From contig JPHH03000023.1 of NCBI GenBank assembly GCA_000750105.3, positions 427,057-491,056 on the forward strand: a DNA stretch of 64,000 nucleotides, given 5' to 3'. The position numbers were made by a program, and so were the translations under genes. A model generated the notes under the pieces. The model was given only the letters and a program-made list of their open reading frames with translations, did no database searches and was not told the origin of the DNA. This stretch comes from Tolypocladium sp. Sup5 PDA-1 (taxonomy: Eukaryota > Ascomycota > Sordariomycetes > Hypocreales > Ophiocordycipitaceae). Position 1 is the stretch's first letter; every line of letters begins with the position of its first letter. Shown one piece after another: positions 53,964 to 64,000 of this stretch.

Positions 53964-55976
53964 TCAAATCGCTGTTTCGCCTCCTATCAGTCTCGCAAGC
54001 TCCTCTGCAATGGCCATTGTTCTTTCCTCTGTCAACCGCCGTCCAATTATCTGAACCGCCACGGGCGCACCGTGATATGCTTCTGCATCGTCTGCGCGAA
54101 AACAAGCATCAGAATTCGTTGCTAGCCAAAGAAGGAGGGGGCAATTCTTACACTCTGCTTGGACCACGCTGTCCATCTCCGTCAGCGGCTTGAAAGTGTT
54201 GTTTTTGACGTCAATTGCCTTGTCGGCAAACGTGACTGGTACCACGACGCTTGTGAAATCCAAGAGGTTGATGGCGCTGGCATATCCGTAGTACTTGAAC
54301 TGGTCGTGTCTGATGGCAGCCGTGGGAGTGATGGGTGCCACAATGGCATCTATTTCTCGGCCCAAATGGTCTTCAATGGTGCGCAATGCAGACAGATACT
54401 CGCACTGGTATTTCCACTTTTCAAGGTTCGCGTCCCAAACCTTGTTGATGTCCAGCTTTGGAAGAGACGGGTTGATGAGATCGCCAAAGTTGGGAATTGC
54501 CGGCTCCCCAGATTTCTCGAGGGTCCCGAAGATGTCCTGCGCACGCTATTAGTAAAGTCCGGAGGATGGGGGAAGACATATTACCGCGCCGCCGTCTGAT
54601 GCATAAATTCTATTGCCCAAATCCACGGCATACGGGTGCTTGTATGGCTCCCAGGGAACGACCGTGTGCCCAGCCTGCTTCGCCTTGTTGACAACTGTCT
54701 GCACGGCACGGATGATGGGCGGATGAGGTAGAACCTTGATTAGTTAGCCAGTGTTCACGCTGTACAGTAAGAAGAAAGAAACATACATTGCCATCGCACG
54801 TGTAAAAGCCAAGCGTTAATCCCCCGGACGATAGCTTGAGCTTGATTGCGTCCTCCTCACTTTGTCGCCACGGCATCGGAATGACTTTGGAATCATACAA
54901 CCAAGGCTTCTCAGCGAGGACCGAAGTCATGAATAGTTTCATGTCTTTCATCGAGTGGCACAGCGGTCCACAGACACTGTGGATCGTTTCTTGTCCTTCC
55001 ATGCTATTGGCCATGTTCGCGTAGGGTAGGCGTCCATGGCTTGGTCGCAGGCCGAACAGGAAGTTGAAGGCCGAAGGAACTCTAATCGAACCACCTGCTC
55101 ATCTCAGCACGCATGCTCCCGGGAACATTCTTTTAGCATGGAAAGGCTCAACTCACCAATGTCCGTTCCCACACCAATCAGGCCTCCACGGAACCCAACC
55201 ATGGCTCCTTCACCGCCAGAACTTCCTCCGCAAGACCAATTTTTGTTTCGTGGATTGACTGTTCGCCCAATGATATTGTTCAGTGTCTCACAAACCATCA
55301 GGCTTTGAGGGACACTCGTCTTTACGTAGAACACTGCCCCAGCTTTGTACAGCAGTGTCACGAGCACAGAGTCCTCGGTGTCGTATTTGCCAATCCAAGC
55401 CACATATCCCATGGTGGTTTTAAGTCCCTGGGTACGTCAGCGCAAGTGTTCAAGATGGCCAAGTGGCTCCACGTCTACATCCACAGTGCGTAGCTTGCCT
55501 TTACGCGGAGTTGGTCCTTGAGAGAAATCGGAAGACCGTGAAGCGGACCAACAGGCTTCTTGTGTTTGGCATAGTACTCGTCGAGCTCTTTTGCTCTTGC
55601 AAGTGCCAGGTCAGGGAAGAATTCGAGATTGCAATTAAGCTGCATCGAGTTCATTATTAGTTGCTATTGTGACAGTCATCTGCGTTTCCTGAGACGGTTT
55701 CTTAATTACCAGTTGCTGCGCCAGAGCAGCTCTCTTACAAAATGCCAATGTCACAGCTACCGAAGTGAGCTCTCCATTGGCCATTCTCTGTACCAAATCA
55801 GCTGCTGACGATTCGGTAATTGCCAGCTCGTCAGCGCTTAGAATACCGCTCTCTCGAGGGTAGTCCATGACCGAGAGGCCCGTCGGCTGCGCTTTGATAC
55901 GCCATTCCTCCGGGATAGCCTTGTCCAGGCGACTCCTTTTCTCTTCGGCCAGGTCCTTCCATGTGTTATTCGCCAT
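53964..55976 (-). CDS. Acetamidase-like amidase, seven exons
   Basis: A 549-residue amidase-signature enzyme of the fungal acetamidase/fatty acid amide hydrolase group. Exons: 55976-55710, 55639-55499, 55427-55157, 55094-54787, 54734-54585, 54536-54152 and 54091-53964; all joins keep the frame. The second intron is of GC-AG type (AAG|gcaagc ... acccag|GGA). Catalytic residues: Lys in LPISLKDQ, cis-Ser in CGGSSGGEGA, nucleophile Ser in GTDIGGSIRVPSAF. No signal peptide, so it is probably cytosolic. It hydrolyses small amides for nitrogen in relatives such as AmdS. Its intron-rich structure contrasts with the intronless, secreted amidase at 42673-44319, so the two are not recent duplicates. Confidence 0.9.
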
Positions 55977-57077
55977 TTTTATTGTCTTTCGGCAGTTGTC
56001 AAGTAGAAGAGGTAAGGTATAAAATTGGAATGGAGACGGTAGTGGACAGTTGATGTGGACAAGATTGAACCTAAATGGCGCCACGAGCTGGCGAAGGTCG
56101 TTCTTTATCTGCTTTTATCTGCTGAACGTCTCCACGCAGGGCGTCGTGACATCACATCCACACCCCGCACGGCCCGCCCATGATAAGCATAAAACCCGGG
56201 GAAAGGGAAGTGAACCTTCATTGGGTTCCATTTGGCCGACGATTGCTGTGTTCGAGCCACGTACCTGTGCGCTCGGACATCCCACTAGTAGCTGTAGGTA
56301 TTACCTAAGAGGTACTCGGCAGCTGGCATCGGACTTCTCACCGGTGATATCGGGTTTCTTGGCGCAACAGCAAGGTCCGTGACTCGAAAAGCATCAGTGT
56401 CCCAGCAAGTCGGAGAAAATGGAAACCGAAAAGCGCAGGGACAATTTTTTAAACGGAGATACAGAACCTTCAGACCCTGCCGCGTGACGTCCGTTGAGCA
56501 ACCCTATTGTTGTAAGGAATCAATGCAACTAACGCACACCCACTTTCAATGTTAAAAGGCGTCACAGCTTGGGAACTGTCATTTAGACCGAGGCTTAGTG
56601 AAGCTAAGTTTCGTCGTAGGAATCGTCCGGCTCTATCCAATGCGTGTGTGAGCTCCAATTGCCTATCAACAAGTGCTGAAACAATAAATATGGCCACCTC
56701 ATGGAGCGAGCCATGCAGAGGACGATCTTTCGGTCCTGTCTGCGCCTCGCGAGCTAGAACTGTCGGAGGTTCGAATTAGCCATTTATACAAGCGCTTGTT
56801 ATGAGTACAAAGTGGGAATAATAACAAGTTTGAAGGTTCCGAATTTTGTTCTCTGATGCCGCGTTATAAACGTGGGACGTGCATGGGCTAGGACCAGGGA
56901 GCCCGTAAAACATACGATCCGCTTGGTGGGCAAATGAACCATACTGTAGCTAGCACCGCACGTCAAAACTGATGGCGGCACTGAAGGGCCGGCTATGCGA
57001 CCTACATTGACTGACGCCCTACAGGCTTTGATGGCCCGCACTCACTTTCTAGCTCGCTGACATCCGTCGCGTCCGAA
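55977..57077. other. 1.1 kb spacer
   Basis: No gene is supported between the amidase start and the GH76 relic. Confidence 0.45.
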
Positions 57078-57672
57078 ATGTTGGTGTCAAGCCTCACAAA
57101 CCAGCAAACCGCTCTTGCCATTGCCATCTGCGCAACCGCGGCAGAGCCGACCAATGTTCAGGTATACATCGAAAAGGCATGTCTAGCGATCAAAACGCTC
57201 CGAGATCTATGTCACTATGGGCCTATGTGACAAGACTTGGTGGAACAGCGCCGACGCCGTCACAGCCCTGGCTGGCTTCGCCTGCCCGTCAGCGAGGCCA
57301 ATCAGCCGGAGGCTATTTGCGCAACACGGTCGCTCTAGCACAGCGGCTATAGCCGTCAGGGCCACGGGGACATCGAGTTTGGAGAGATTGGAGACGCGTG
57401 GGTTTGACAAGTTTGTTAATGATTTCTCTGACACCTTCAACCATATGAGGACCGGCGGAACACCATGCGGAGGAGGCATCTTTTGGAGTAAGAAACGCCA
57501 ATACGTGAACGCTATCGCGAACGAACTCTATCTTTCGGTGGCTGATTCTCTCGCCAACTGGACCCCCCATAACAGCACGTACCTGGAGATTGCGAAAGCT
57601 GAGTGGGACTGGTTCAAGAATAGTGGCATCATTAATGCCCAGAATCTCATCAATGCTACCTTTACGACTTAG
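57078..57672 (+). pseudogene. GH76 (alpha-1,6-mannanase/DCW1-DFG5-like) relic
   Basis: The ATG at 57078 opens a short frame ending YIEKACLAIKTLRDLCHYGP and a stop at about 57230. The next family segment, LCDKTWWNSADAVTALAGFA, lies in the neighbouring frame, so a frameshift occurs near 57212. This WWNSA motif and the later GGTPCGGGIFWSKKRQYVNA and NELYLSVADSLANWTPHNST match GH76 glycoside hydrolases acting on cell wall mannan or GPI-anchored mannoproteins. Between them, where the family has its catalytic Asp-Asp pair (YYDDxxWW region), the sequence reads as unrelated residues, and the region is too short. The frame also stops early at 57672. I infer a decayed gene with at least one frameshift and one deletion. 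Confidence 0.7.
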
Positions 57673-58388
57673 CGCACCCGATGCGGAATTTAGGAATTTC
57701 AGCATCAAGAATGCGGATTCGATCTGGCAGCACGGGTGCGATGATGAGAATAATTTCGTCGTCCATGTCGTAGATTCGCCACATGGGTCTCGCCGTTCGC
57801 GAACTCTACGAGGTATTTACCCGCCAGAAAAAGTCCAGCGGTAGCCGTTAAGTGCAGTTAAGTTTGGCCGCGTCATCATCCAAACGGCGCCACAGTTCCA
57901 GCCCGAAATCTAACAGCGCCAAGGCTAGAGCGGCTGGCAAATGATGTATGGCCATTGGTGTGCGAGTGATCTTGTACTGATGTATTGTTGCATCACGGCA
58001 GTTAAGTTATAGTTTCTTCAGCCCTGGAAGTTGCTTCGGCGGCCGGCTCGTTGATAGGTTCGTCTAATGTCGAACACTGAAACTTAGGGCTCGAGATGGA
58101 ACATATATAGGTAGGTGATCTTGGAATTTAGGCGCCTCTTTGAAACAAAAAGAGTTTGGGCAAGCAATGTGAAGGTAGAGACGGTGGTGAAAGCCTCGAA
58201 GGCCGTTTTCAGCTGAGGCTTCAAGACGTCTTTCAGCCGAGCAGGATGAACTCTCAGCTGAGAGGAGTAGCATTTAAGAAGGCGTTGGGTTACTCCAACC
58301 TGAATAATTTCTTGTAATTTCCTCGCTGACTTGAAAAAGAAACATCCAAATCAATTGGCGGTTCCGTACGCCCGTTCCCTCAACAGCC
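57673..58388. other. Spacer after the GH76 relic
   Basis: About 700 bases without a supported gene; the first part may hold further decayed GH76 sequence. Confidence 0.4.
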
Positions 58389-59570
58389 ATGAGTGCTCCC
58401 AACACCAACAAGCCCAAGCAGGCAGATGAAGCTGCAGCCAAACTCGCCCAACAGCGTGCAGCATTCAGCAAAAATTTCCCAGGCCATCCACTCGGACGCG
58501 CTTCTGATGTCGACTTCCAAGCCGCACTCGCGTCCGCTGGAATCTTTGCGGAAGCAAGCGGAGTCTTTTCTACCATCGAGCAATGGATAAAAGATTCTCC
58601 AGAAGTACAGTCGATGATTTCAGTAGGAGCCGCCTTCGGGCCTTGGGTCACTGCCGCCAGCTTTGTTTATGGCTTGTACAGCGATTGGCAGCGGAAGAAG
58701 CAAGACAAGGAGACGGCGAAGAAGATCATTCGGGACGTTGTTGCTGCAGGTGGGTTCAGCTGTTTCGTTGTTGGGTAGCAAACTGACGCTCGAGCAGTGG
58801 ATGGAATGATGAATCGGGCTGTAGAGAGCGTCGAGAAGTTCATCAAGGAGGAGGATATAAAAAAAGCGCTTGACAAGCTTGGAGGACTTCAGAAAACTCT
58901 CGCCGATCTCATGATTCTTTCCTTAGACACCGATTTCGCCAACATTGATACTACGCTCGTCGGCTCGGTCTTGGACAACTGCAATACGCTGGTAGTTACC
59001 TTCGAGCGGATCTTCAACGACAGCATCGAAGCGTCGGATTCGGCGCAGGCTGCTGTAATGTACGGGCATATCGTCGACAGCATCCAGCTGAAGAACCAAA
59101 CCCTGGCGTGGCAAGACAAAACTTTGCCGCACGGCACAAGCTCTCTTGCAAAAGACGGCGTGCTTGAACTGCAGAAGCACCTCGATGTTCTCCTCCCTGC
59201 CGTGCGCAAGACCACGAACAAGCAATTTTCGGGAATCGGGTCCCAACATATAGAACTGGACAACGGGGGTGGCATTATTCGGCCAAAGCCAGGACCGAGA
59301 CCTCCAGTTGGAAAAAGGATCGATCTCTTCTTCTATTCCTTTCGGGGTGAGGTTCAGGGCGATTTACATGCTTTCGGTACTACGGAGGAACAATTTATTG
59401 GAAGCACAAACCAAACTGAGGTACGGGAGAAGATGGAGAAGCGTAAAGAGGAAGAGTATCATAAGGCGACGGAAGGCTTGCGAGCAATGGGCGACGAACA
59501 CAAAAAGGCGCTAGATGACCTGGACATTCTTATTAAGGAGGAGGCTCCGACTACAGCACCCAGCTCTTAG
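58389..59570 (+). CDS. Helical protein of unknown role (possible pore-forming-type bundle)
   Basis: A 377-residue protein from two exons (58389-58749 and 58798-59570; 48-bp intron; join VVAAVDGMM). No signal peptide. After a charged start there is a hydrophobic segment (SVGAAFGPWVTAASFVYGLY, about residues 79-98), a series of amphipathic helices (MMNRAVESVEKFIKEEDI, KALDKLGGLQKTLADL) and a middle helix pair. The last third has a Pro/Gly loop (RPKPGPRPPVG), a short beta-like part (RIDLFFYSFRGEV) and a charged helical tail. The order of a hydrophobic helix followed by an amphipathic bundle recalls the amino-terminal domain of delta-endotoxins or other alpha-helical pore formers, but similarity is by eye only. 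Function unknown. Confidence 0.65.
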
Positions 59571-59862
59571 CTATGAGGCACAATGTCGCGTGGACCGGGG
59601 CAGTATGTTGAGGCCACAGGAGCAACGCAGAGTAGTGCGCTTGACGCGATTGTCGCGGTGATTGCGGTATATTTGATGAATTTGCTTCAAATCGCTTCAC
59701 ATATCTTTAGCAATGTTACTTCTTGTGTACCCTGATGATTACGATATGTGGAGAAGAGTGCTGACATTGTGTCTCCGACGCCTACGACGTCCAAGAACCC
59801 CCCGGGGACGCCAACTAAGAGGATCGACTCCCACGCCGATTGTGCATTCTGGGCACATCGAT
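59571..59862. other. Short spacer
   Basis: About 290 bases between convergent stops with no supported gene. Confidence 0.5.
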
Positions 59863-62478
59863 TTACCACTGCCGAGGCCCAAAAGTCTCACCAGGGCTCA
59901 GTACCTTGTTAAAGGCTGAATCCGTTGTGTCCAGCGTATTCTGAGCTACGTTGTTCCCCCACCAGCTCGGCGCCGCGGTGTTGGTAAGACTGAGGGTCAG
60001 GACAATGATAATGGTACTGATGGCAAGGCCACTATCCAAACCAGCCGAGGTGACGTAGTTGAAGCGCATCCACCAGCCCCTCCAGCGGTCGCGGATCCAC
60101 TTGTTGAAGATGAAGCCAACGATGCCCCAAGACATATAGTTCAAGGCCGTAGCAGGCGGAATTTGACCGCTCCCGGAGAAGATGACTGGCGCGTTCAGGT
60201 ATCTAACAAAGCTGTTGGGCCACCTCCGGCGGATCAACCAGAAGGCGGTGGGCACCGCAGCACCGAGAATCCAGAAGTACTGCAAGTTCTTGTAGAGGCC
60301 AGTTCCGGAGAAGATGCGTGCTGGGCCGATAAGGCCCCAGAGGATGGAAGCAGTGAAGAAGACCGACCCGTTGGGACAAGTGAAATGGGCGACAGCGTCA
60401 GGGGTGCAGATATCCTTGATGGGACCACCCAGGGCCCCTTTTGACCACTTGTTAGTAACTATGCGTGCAAAGAGGGTATTTGGGGGGGGGGATTCGCTGT
60501 TCAAAGAGGGGGGTTTGTGCGTGATAGGAGACGTGACTTACAGTAGAAGACGGCAACCTGAACTATAGTGGACCAGGCTGTGGCAATAACCTGGCCAAAG
60601 AACATGGTTCGAGGAGGCAGCTTGAGGTAATGGCCAAGCTTCATGTCCGCGACAAAAGCCAAAGCCTGTGTCATGGTGATGTAGCCATATGTCTTGAACA
60701 TCATCATGGCGGTCGGTCTGCCAGGCAGCATATAACCGATAATGAACTCGGTGAAGACGTTGAGGCCGAGCTGGATGTTGGTAATGGCCTGAACGATGCC
60801 GATGGGAATGAGCCAGACCAGGGCAATGACCATGGCAAGGATGATAGCCCACCAGGTCAAGCCCGTGTCCCAGACATACGCGGTGACGAAGCAAAGAGCA
60901 AACATTGGAAGGAAGACGCAGAGGAACCACCACTGGGGCACCTGCGGATACTTGCGCATCATCTTGGCGTGCACGTCGTCAAGGGCGTGTTCCTTGTCGC
61001 GCCAACGCATCCAGATGTCCTTGGAATGGAATAAACCGGCGTGGAAAATAAGTGAGATGATGCCGGCAAAAGATAGGCCATAGGCCATGGCGAAAGTGGT
61101 AGAGAGGAAGATCGGAGAGTACTCCTCGTACTTCTGCACGTCGAGAGTGTTTTCAGGGGTCAAGATCCTGGTGACATTGTAGGGGTGCTGTGTGTTGTCC
61201 CAGGATGTGCTGTCACTGAATGGGAGCCAGTCGGCGTACCAGGTGCCGGTCCAGTGAATCCCAGCGCAAGTAATCCAGAAGAAGATGACGACACCGACCA
61301 ACGTGTTGGCAATGGCGTGCCACGGGGGAATCAATGGCGACAGAGTGTAACCAGCAATCTGAGTCCAATCAAAGGTGATAGGGAGGAGGCCCATGCCGGT
61401 CCAGCCACCGAAGATCTTGTTGACGGTGACGTTATCGGGAGCAATGAATGTGGGGAAGACGAAGACACTGAGGGCCTGGAAGAGGTAACCAGGAATCCAG
61501 TACCAGCAGAAAGCGCCAATGAAGACGTAGAGGAACCAGCGGTATCTGCTAATAGACCAGCCGTTGGTCTTGGCAGGGTCGGTCTTGGAGTGGTCATGAA
61601 GCGTGTACATGAAGGCCACGTTTACAAGATCCTGGGGCCAGATCATAGATGCGGGTTCAACCAGCCAAATGCGCACGAGACCAGCCATACCGAAGCCGAT
61701 ACACTGGCTGGTCAGACCCAGCAGGATAGCGTAGCCCCAGCCGAAATCAAAACCGTAGAAGGCCTTCTGGGCGGTTAAAATATCGGTAAAGTAACCTGCC
61801 CCGCCGCCGTAGGAGGCATTGGCCATGAGGACGATGAGGCCATGCTCCTTGAAGTTGAATGGGCCGGGGTTTAAGTTGAACTTGAGGCCGGCAACTCGGA
61901 ACTGGCGGTTCGGGAGAACCTTGGCCAAGCCGACACCAATGGGGTACGCGACAAGCTGGGCAACGTAGGAGGTAATGGTGATAGAAGGCTGGCGGAGAGA
62001 GAACAGCATGTTCAAGCCGGAAAACACCGTTGTCATGAGCATGCCAATAAACCATGCCCGTATGGTATTGGCAGGGAGGTCGACGTCGTAGTTGCGGACA
62101 GCAGCGCGGACCTGTTTATCGCTGGGTCAGTATTCTTTAGCCCGAATATAAAAGGTGGATTGATCGTACCTCAGGGTAAGGAGAATTCTCGACGAGCTCG
62201 TCGACAAGCTGATTCTCCTTGTTGACATCGTGACCCACGACAGCGTCGTCGACTGCGCCAAGATCGTCGAGGTCAATGTTGGGGTCGTTTTCCGCCGCCT
62301 CGCGGAAGAGCCTCAGGCGACGAGCAGCCTGTTCGTCACTGAGCTGCACGTGCTCAGGCTGAATGATTTTCTTCTCATTGAGGTCATTGGGCTCCGAGGA
62401 GCTGGTCGTGGCGACGAGCTCGATGTTGGCGTTGACCGGAGCGTCGTCAGCCCTTCGAGATCTGAGGCCGAACACCAT
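59863..62478 (-). CDS. OPT-family oligopeptide transporter
   Basis: Proton-coupled importer of tetra- and pentapeptides or glutathione-like peptides at the plasma membrane. Three exons, 62478-62170, 62111-60542 and 60458-59863, give 824 residues, typical for the family. A long acidic cytosolic amino terminus (residues 1-105) is followed by about 14-16 membrane helices. OPT signatures are visible: NLNPGPFNFKEHGLI and LPPRTMFFGQVIATAW (the KxPPR motif), plus HFTCPNGSVFFTASILWGLIGPARIF. The 83-bp second intron contains a run of ten C on the coding strand, close to the acceptor, which should be checked. The ATG at 62478 is chosen because the frame upstream begins with a non-family sequence in the presumed 5' UTR. 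Confidence 0.93.
60482..60491 (+). repeat. Homopolymer G10 (C10 on the coding strand) in an OPT intron
   Basis: Ten consecutive G on the plus strand within the second intron of the OPT gene; a likely length-variable site. Confidence 0.85.
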
Positions 62479-64000
62479 TTTGTTGGTGAGCCAGCCAGTC
62501 TCCTTGGGCAAGGGAGAAGGGATGGATGGGCTCAGGACGGTTGAGGGACAGCTAGACCGGAAGACTTCGGCATCATTGACGACGGAGTGATAGCGACCCC
62601 AAGGCTTCAAATACCCAGCCAGCAGACGGCCGGACAGAAGGTCGACGAGGGTTGCGTGATGGGTTATCCGGCTGGTGTGGGCGCCGTCCCTTGGCCTGTC
62701 GTCGCTGAAGGCCTGTTGCCTTATCAACCCGTGACACGCCGCGAAGGGTCTACATCTTTAGCAGTTGGACGGCTGGGAATCGGTAGGAGCGGCATGGGCG
62801 ATCAAAAGTTCTCAAGGGAATCGCCGTCTTGGGAACTGGGTGTATGGAGTGCGGAGGTGGTGGTGGTCGAGATATCTCCTTTCCATACACATCATGGAGC
62901 CACTGGCGGTGGGCAGTCGAGCCGAGATGCTGTAGTTGTATGAATTGGGGTCTGGGACCCTGGTCGCTCCAGGTCCAGTCGTGCCGCCCGTCCCGTTCCC
63001 TGTAAAGGTCCCGGTAGCCGTTGAAGCCGCTGTCGTGTGGTTGGACCGTTGGTTGGCTAGCTGACCGGGGGGCCTGGGGGGCGGCCGTTGGATCTGTCCA
63101 TTTCGTTCCTCCCCTGCCAGATGGCGTATCTATCTCCGGAGACCCCAGACGGCCCACTCGGCGCGTTGGCGCATCGGGGGTAGCCTCTATTTAGATACAT
63201 GATACCAGATAAGCGCACCCCGAGAAACTCGTGAACCATGATCGCCAACTACGGTGCTCATAGTCGACGGCGCGACGCAACGTCAAGATCGGGATACGTG
63301 GCTTGCCACACGACGCTGCACAGTGACAGCATCGGAACCCTTGTCGGGGGTTGCTTGCATGCCGATTGCCGTGATGGCGCGTCGACTGGACATTAAGCTG
63401 GAATGAAATTGCTGCTTGCTCGCGTAGGCGTTAGTTTGGTTGGGCGCGTCCTCTGTTTAAACCTGCCGCAAGAGGCTTAAGCTCGAATCTGATAGGAACC
63501 TTTGAATCTAGGGAACGACCCCTGGTCTCTCATAGGCGCGACTAGTCCGTAGAAGCAAAATCAAACCTCCTTATTGGATCCCCCGCGTTTCGTCCGATCC
63601 TCCTCGAGCACTGTACTCCGTAGGTCGGATAGATCGGCATCCCCGGGACATCCACGCTTGTTGTTGGCTGCGCTTTATCAGATATTCTTTGCTAAATGGT
63701 TTTGGAAAAGCTAGTGTGCACACGTTTGAACCTGTGATAACCGAGGCGACACACACAACCGTGCGACGGGAACTGAGATTGGCACAACAGGCCTACGAGT
63801 TGAAGAATGCAAACACGTCATGTCAAATAGAAGAGCGATCCCGGTCACGGTCAAGGCAATTAGACTGGGGGGAAGACAACGTAGTCAATCGATATGACTG
63901 AAGGCGGATGATGATCCATTTGATCAATGGACAATGGTCAAGCAGCCGACATATACATACCTAATGACTAAGCTTCTTGCAACCACCCCCGCCCCCCTCC
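62479..64000. other. 1.5 kb terminal non-coding stretch
   Basis: No supported gene. It contains the OPT promoter and two copies of the short motif family (TAGTCCGTA at 63543 and TACTCCGTA at 63614). Short ORFs at the far end lack features. Confidence 0.5.

Noticed and set aside
56690..56785. Possible tRNA (ggttcgaatt T-loop-like sequence)
   Set aside because: No matching A box, anticodon stem or acceptor stem could be folded by eye.

Overview
The window is nuclear DNA of a filamentous ascomycete (Pezizomycotina), most likely Sordariomycetes and probably Hypocreales. I infer this from short 5'-GT...AG-3' introns (mostly 49-170 bp), GC-rich third codon positions, and fungal families such as PIG-S/Gpi17, COX10, a Msy-type MscS channel with an EF-hand, WSC and GH76 proteins, and many small secreted proteins. 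It is a single-copy genic region with no rRNA, confident tRNA, CRISPR array or intact transposon. The exact species is not identifiable by reading alone.

Layout: 1-4.6 kb holds the 3' part of an EF-hand MscS channel, an unrecognised minus-strand gene and an M24 peptidase-fold gene. 4.6-7.9 kb is a long non-coding stretch that leads into a 1073-residue Kelch-BTB protein (7.9-11.1 kb). 11.1-14.1 kb is a decayed patch with a short-chain dehydrogenase that lost its catalytic core and a truncated N-terminal fragment of a large fungal protein. 14.3-21.7 kb is conserved housekeeping: a FAT1-type acyl-CoA synthetase, GPI17 and an alpha/beta hydrolase. 21.7-24.7 kb has a possibly broken hypothetical gene and a small secreted protein.

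26.2-33.6 kb looks like a functional unit for amine use: an aldehyde dehydrogenase ending in -SKL, an APC-family permease with a His-rich amino terminus, and a copper amine oxidase ending in -SHL. The permease and oxidase are divergently transcribed from a 1.5 kb spacer that carries a near-perfect 17-bp direct repeat around a CGATAAC box. I infer uptake of an amine, peroxisomal oxidation to the aldehyde, and peroxisomal oxidation to the acid, probably under nitrogen (GATA-factor) control.

35.4-41.3 kb carries a two-Myb-domain regulator with polyglutamine tracts, COX10 and a paraoxonase-like beta-propeller. 41.3-62.5 kb is richer in secreted and accessory genes: a small Cys-rich protein, a secreted amidase, an S1/P1 nuclease, a collagen-like WSC protein with 216-bp internal repeats, a 6-Cys small secreted protein, a seven-exon amidase with a GC-AG intron, a GH76 relic, a helical protein of unknown role with possible similarity to pore-forming helical bundles, and an OPT oligopeptide transporter. 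The last 1.5 kb shows no gene.
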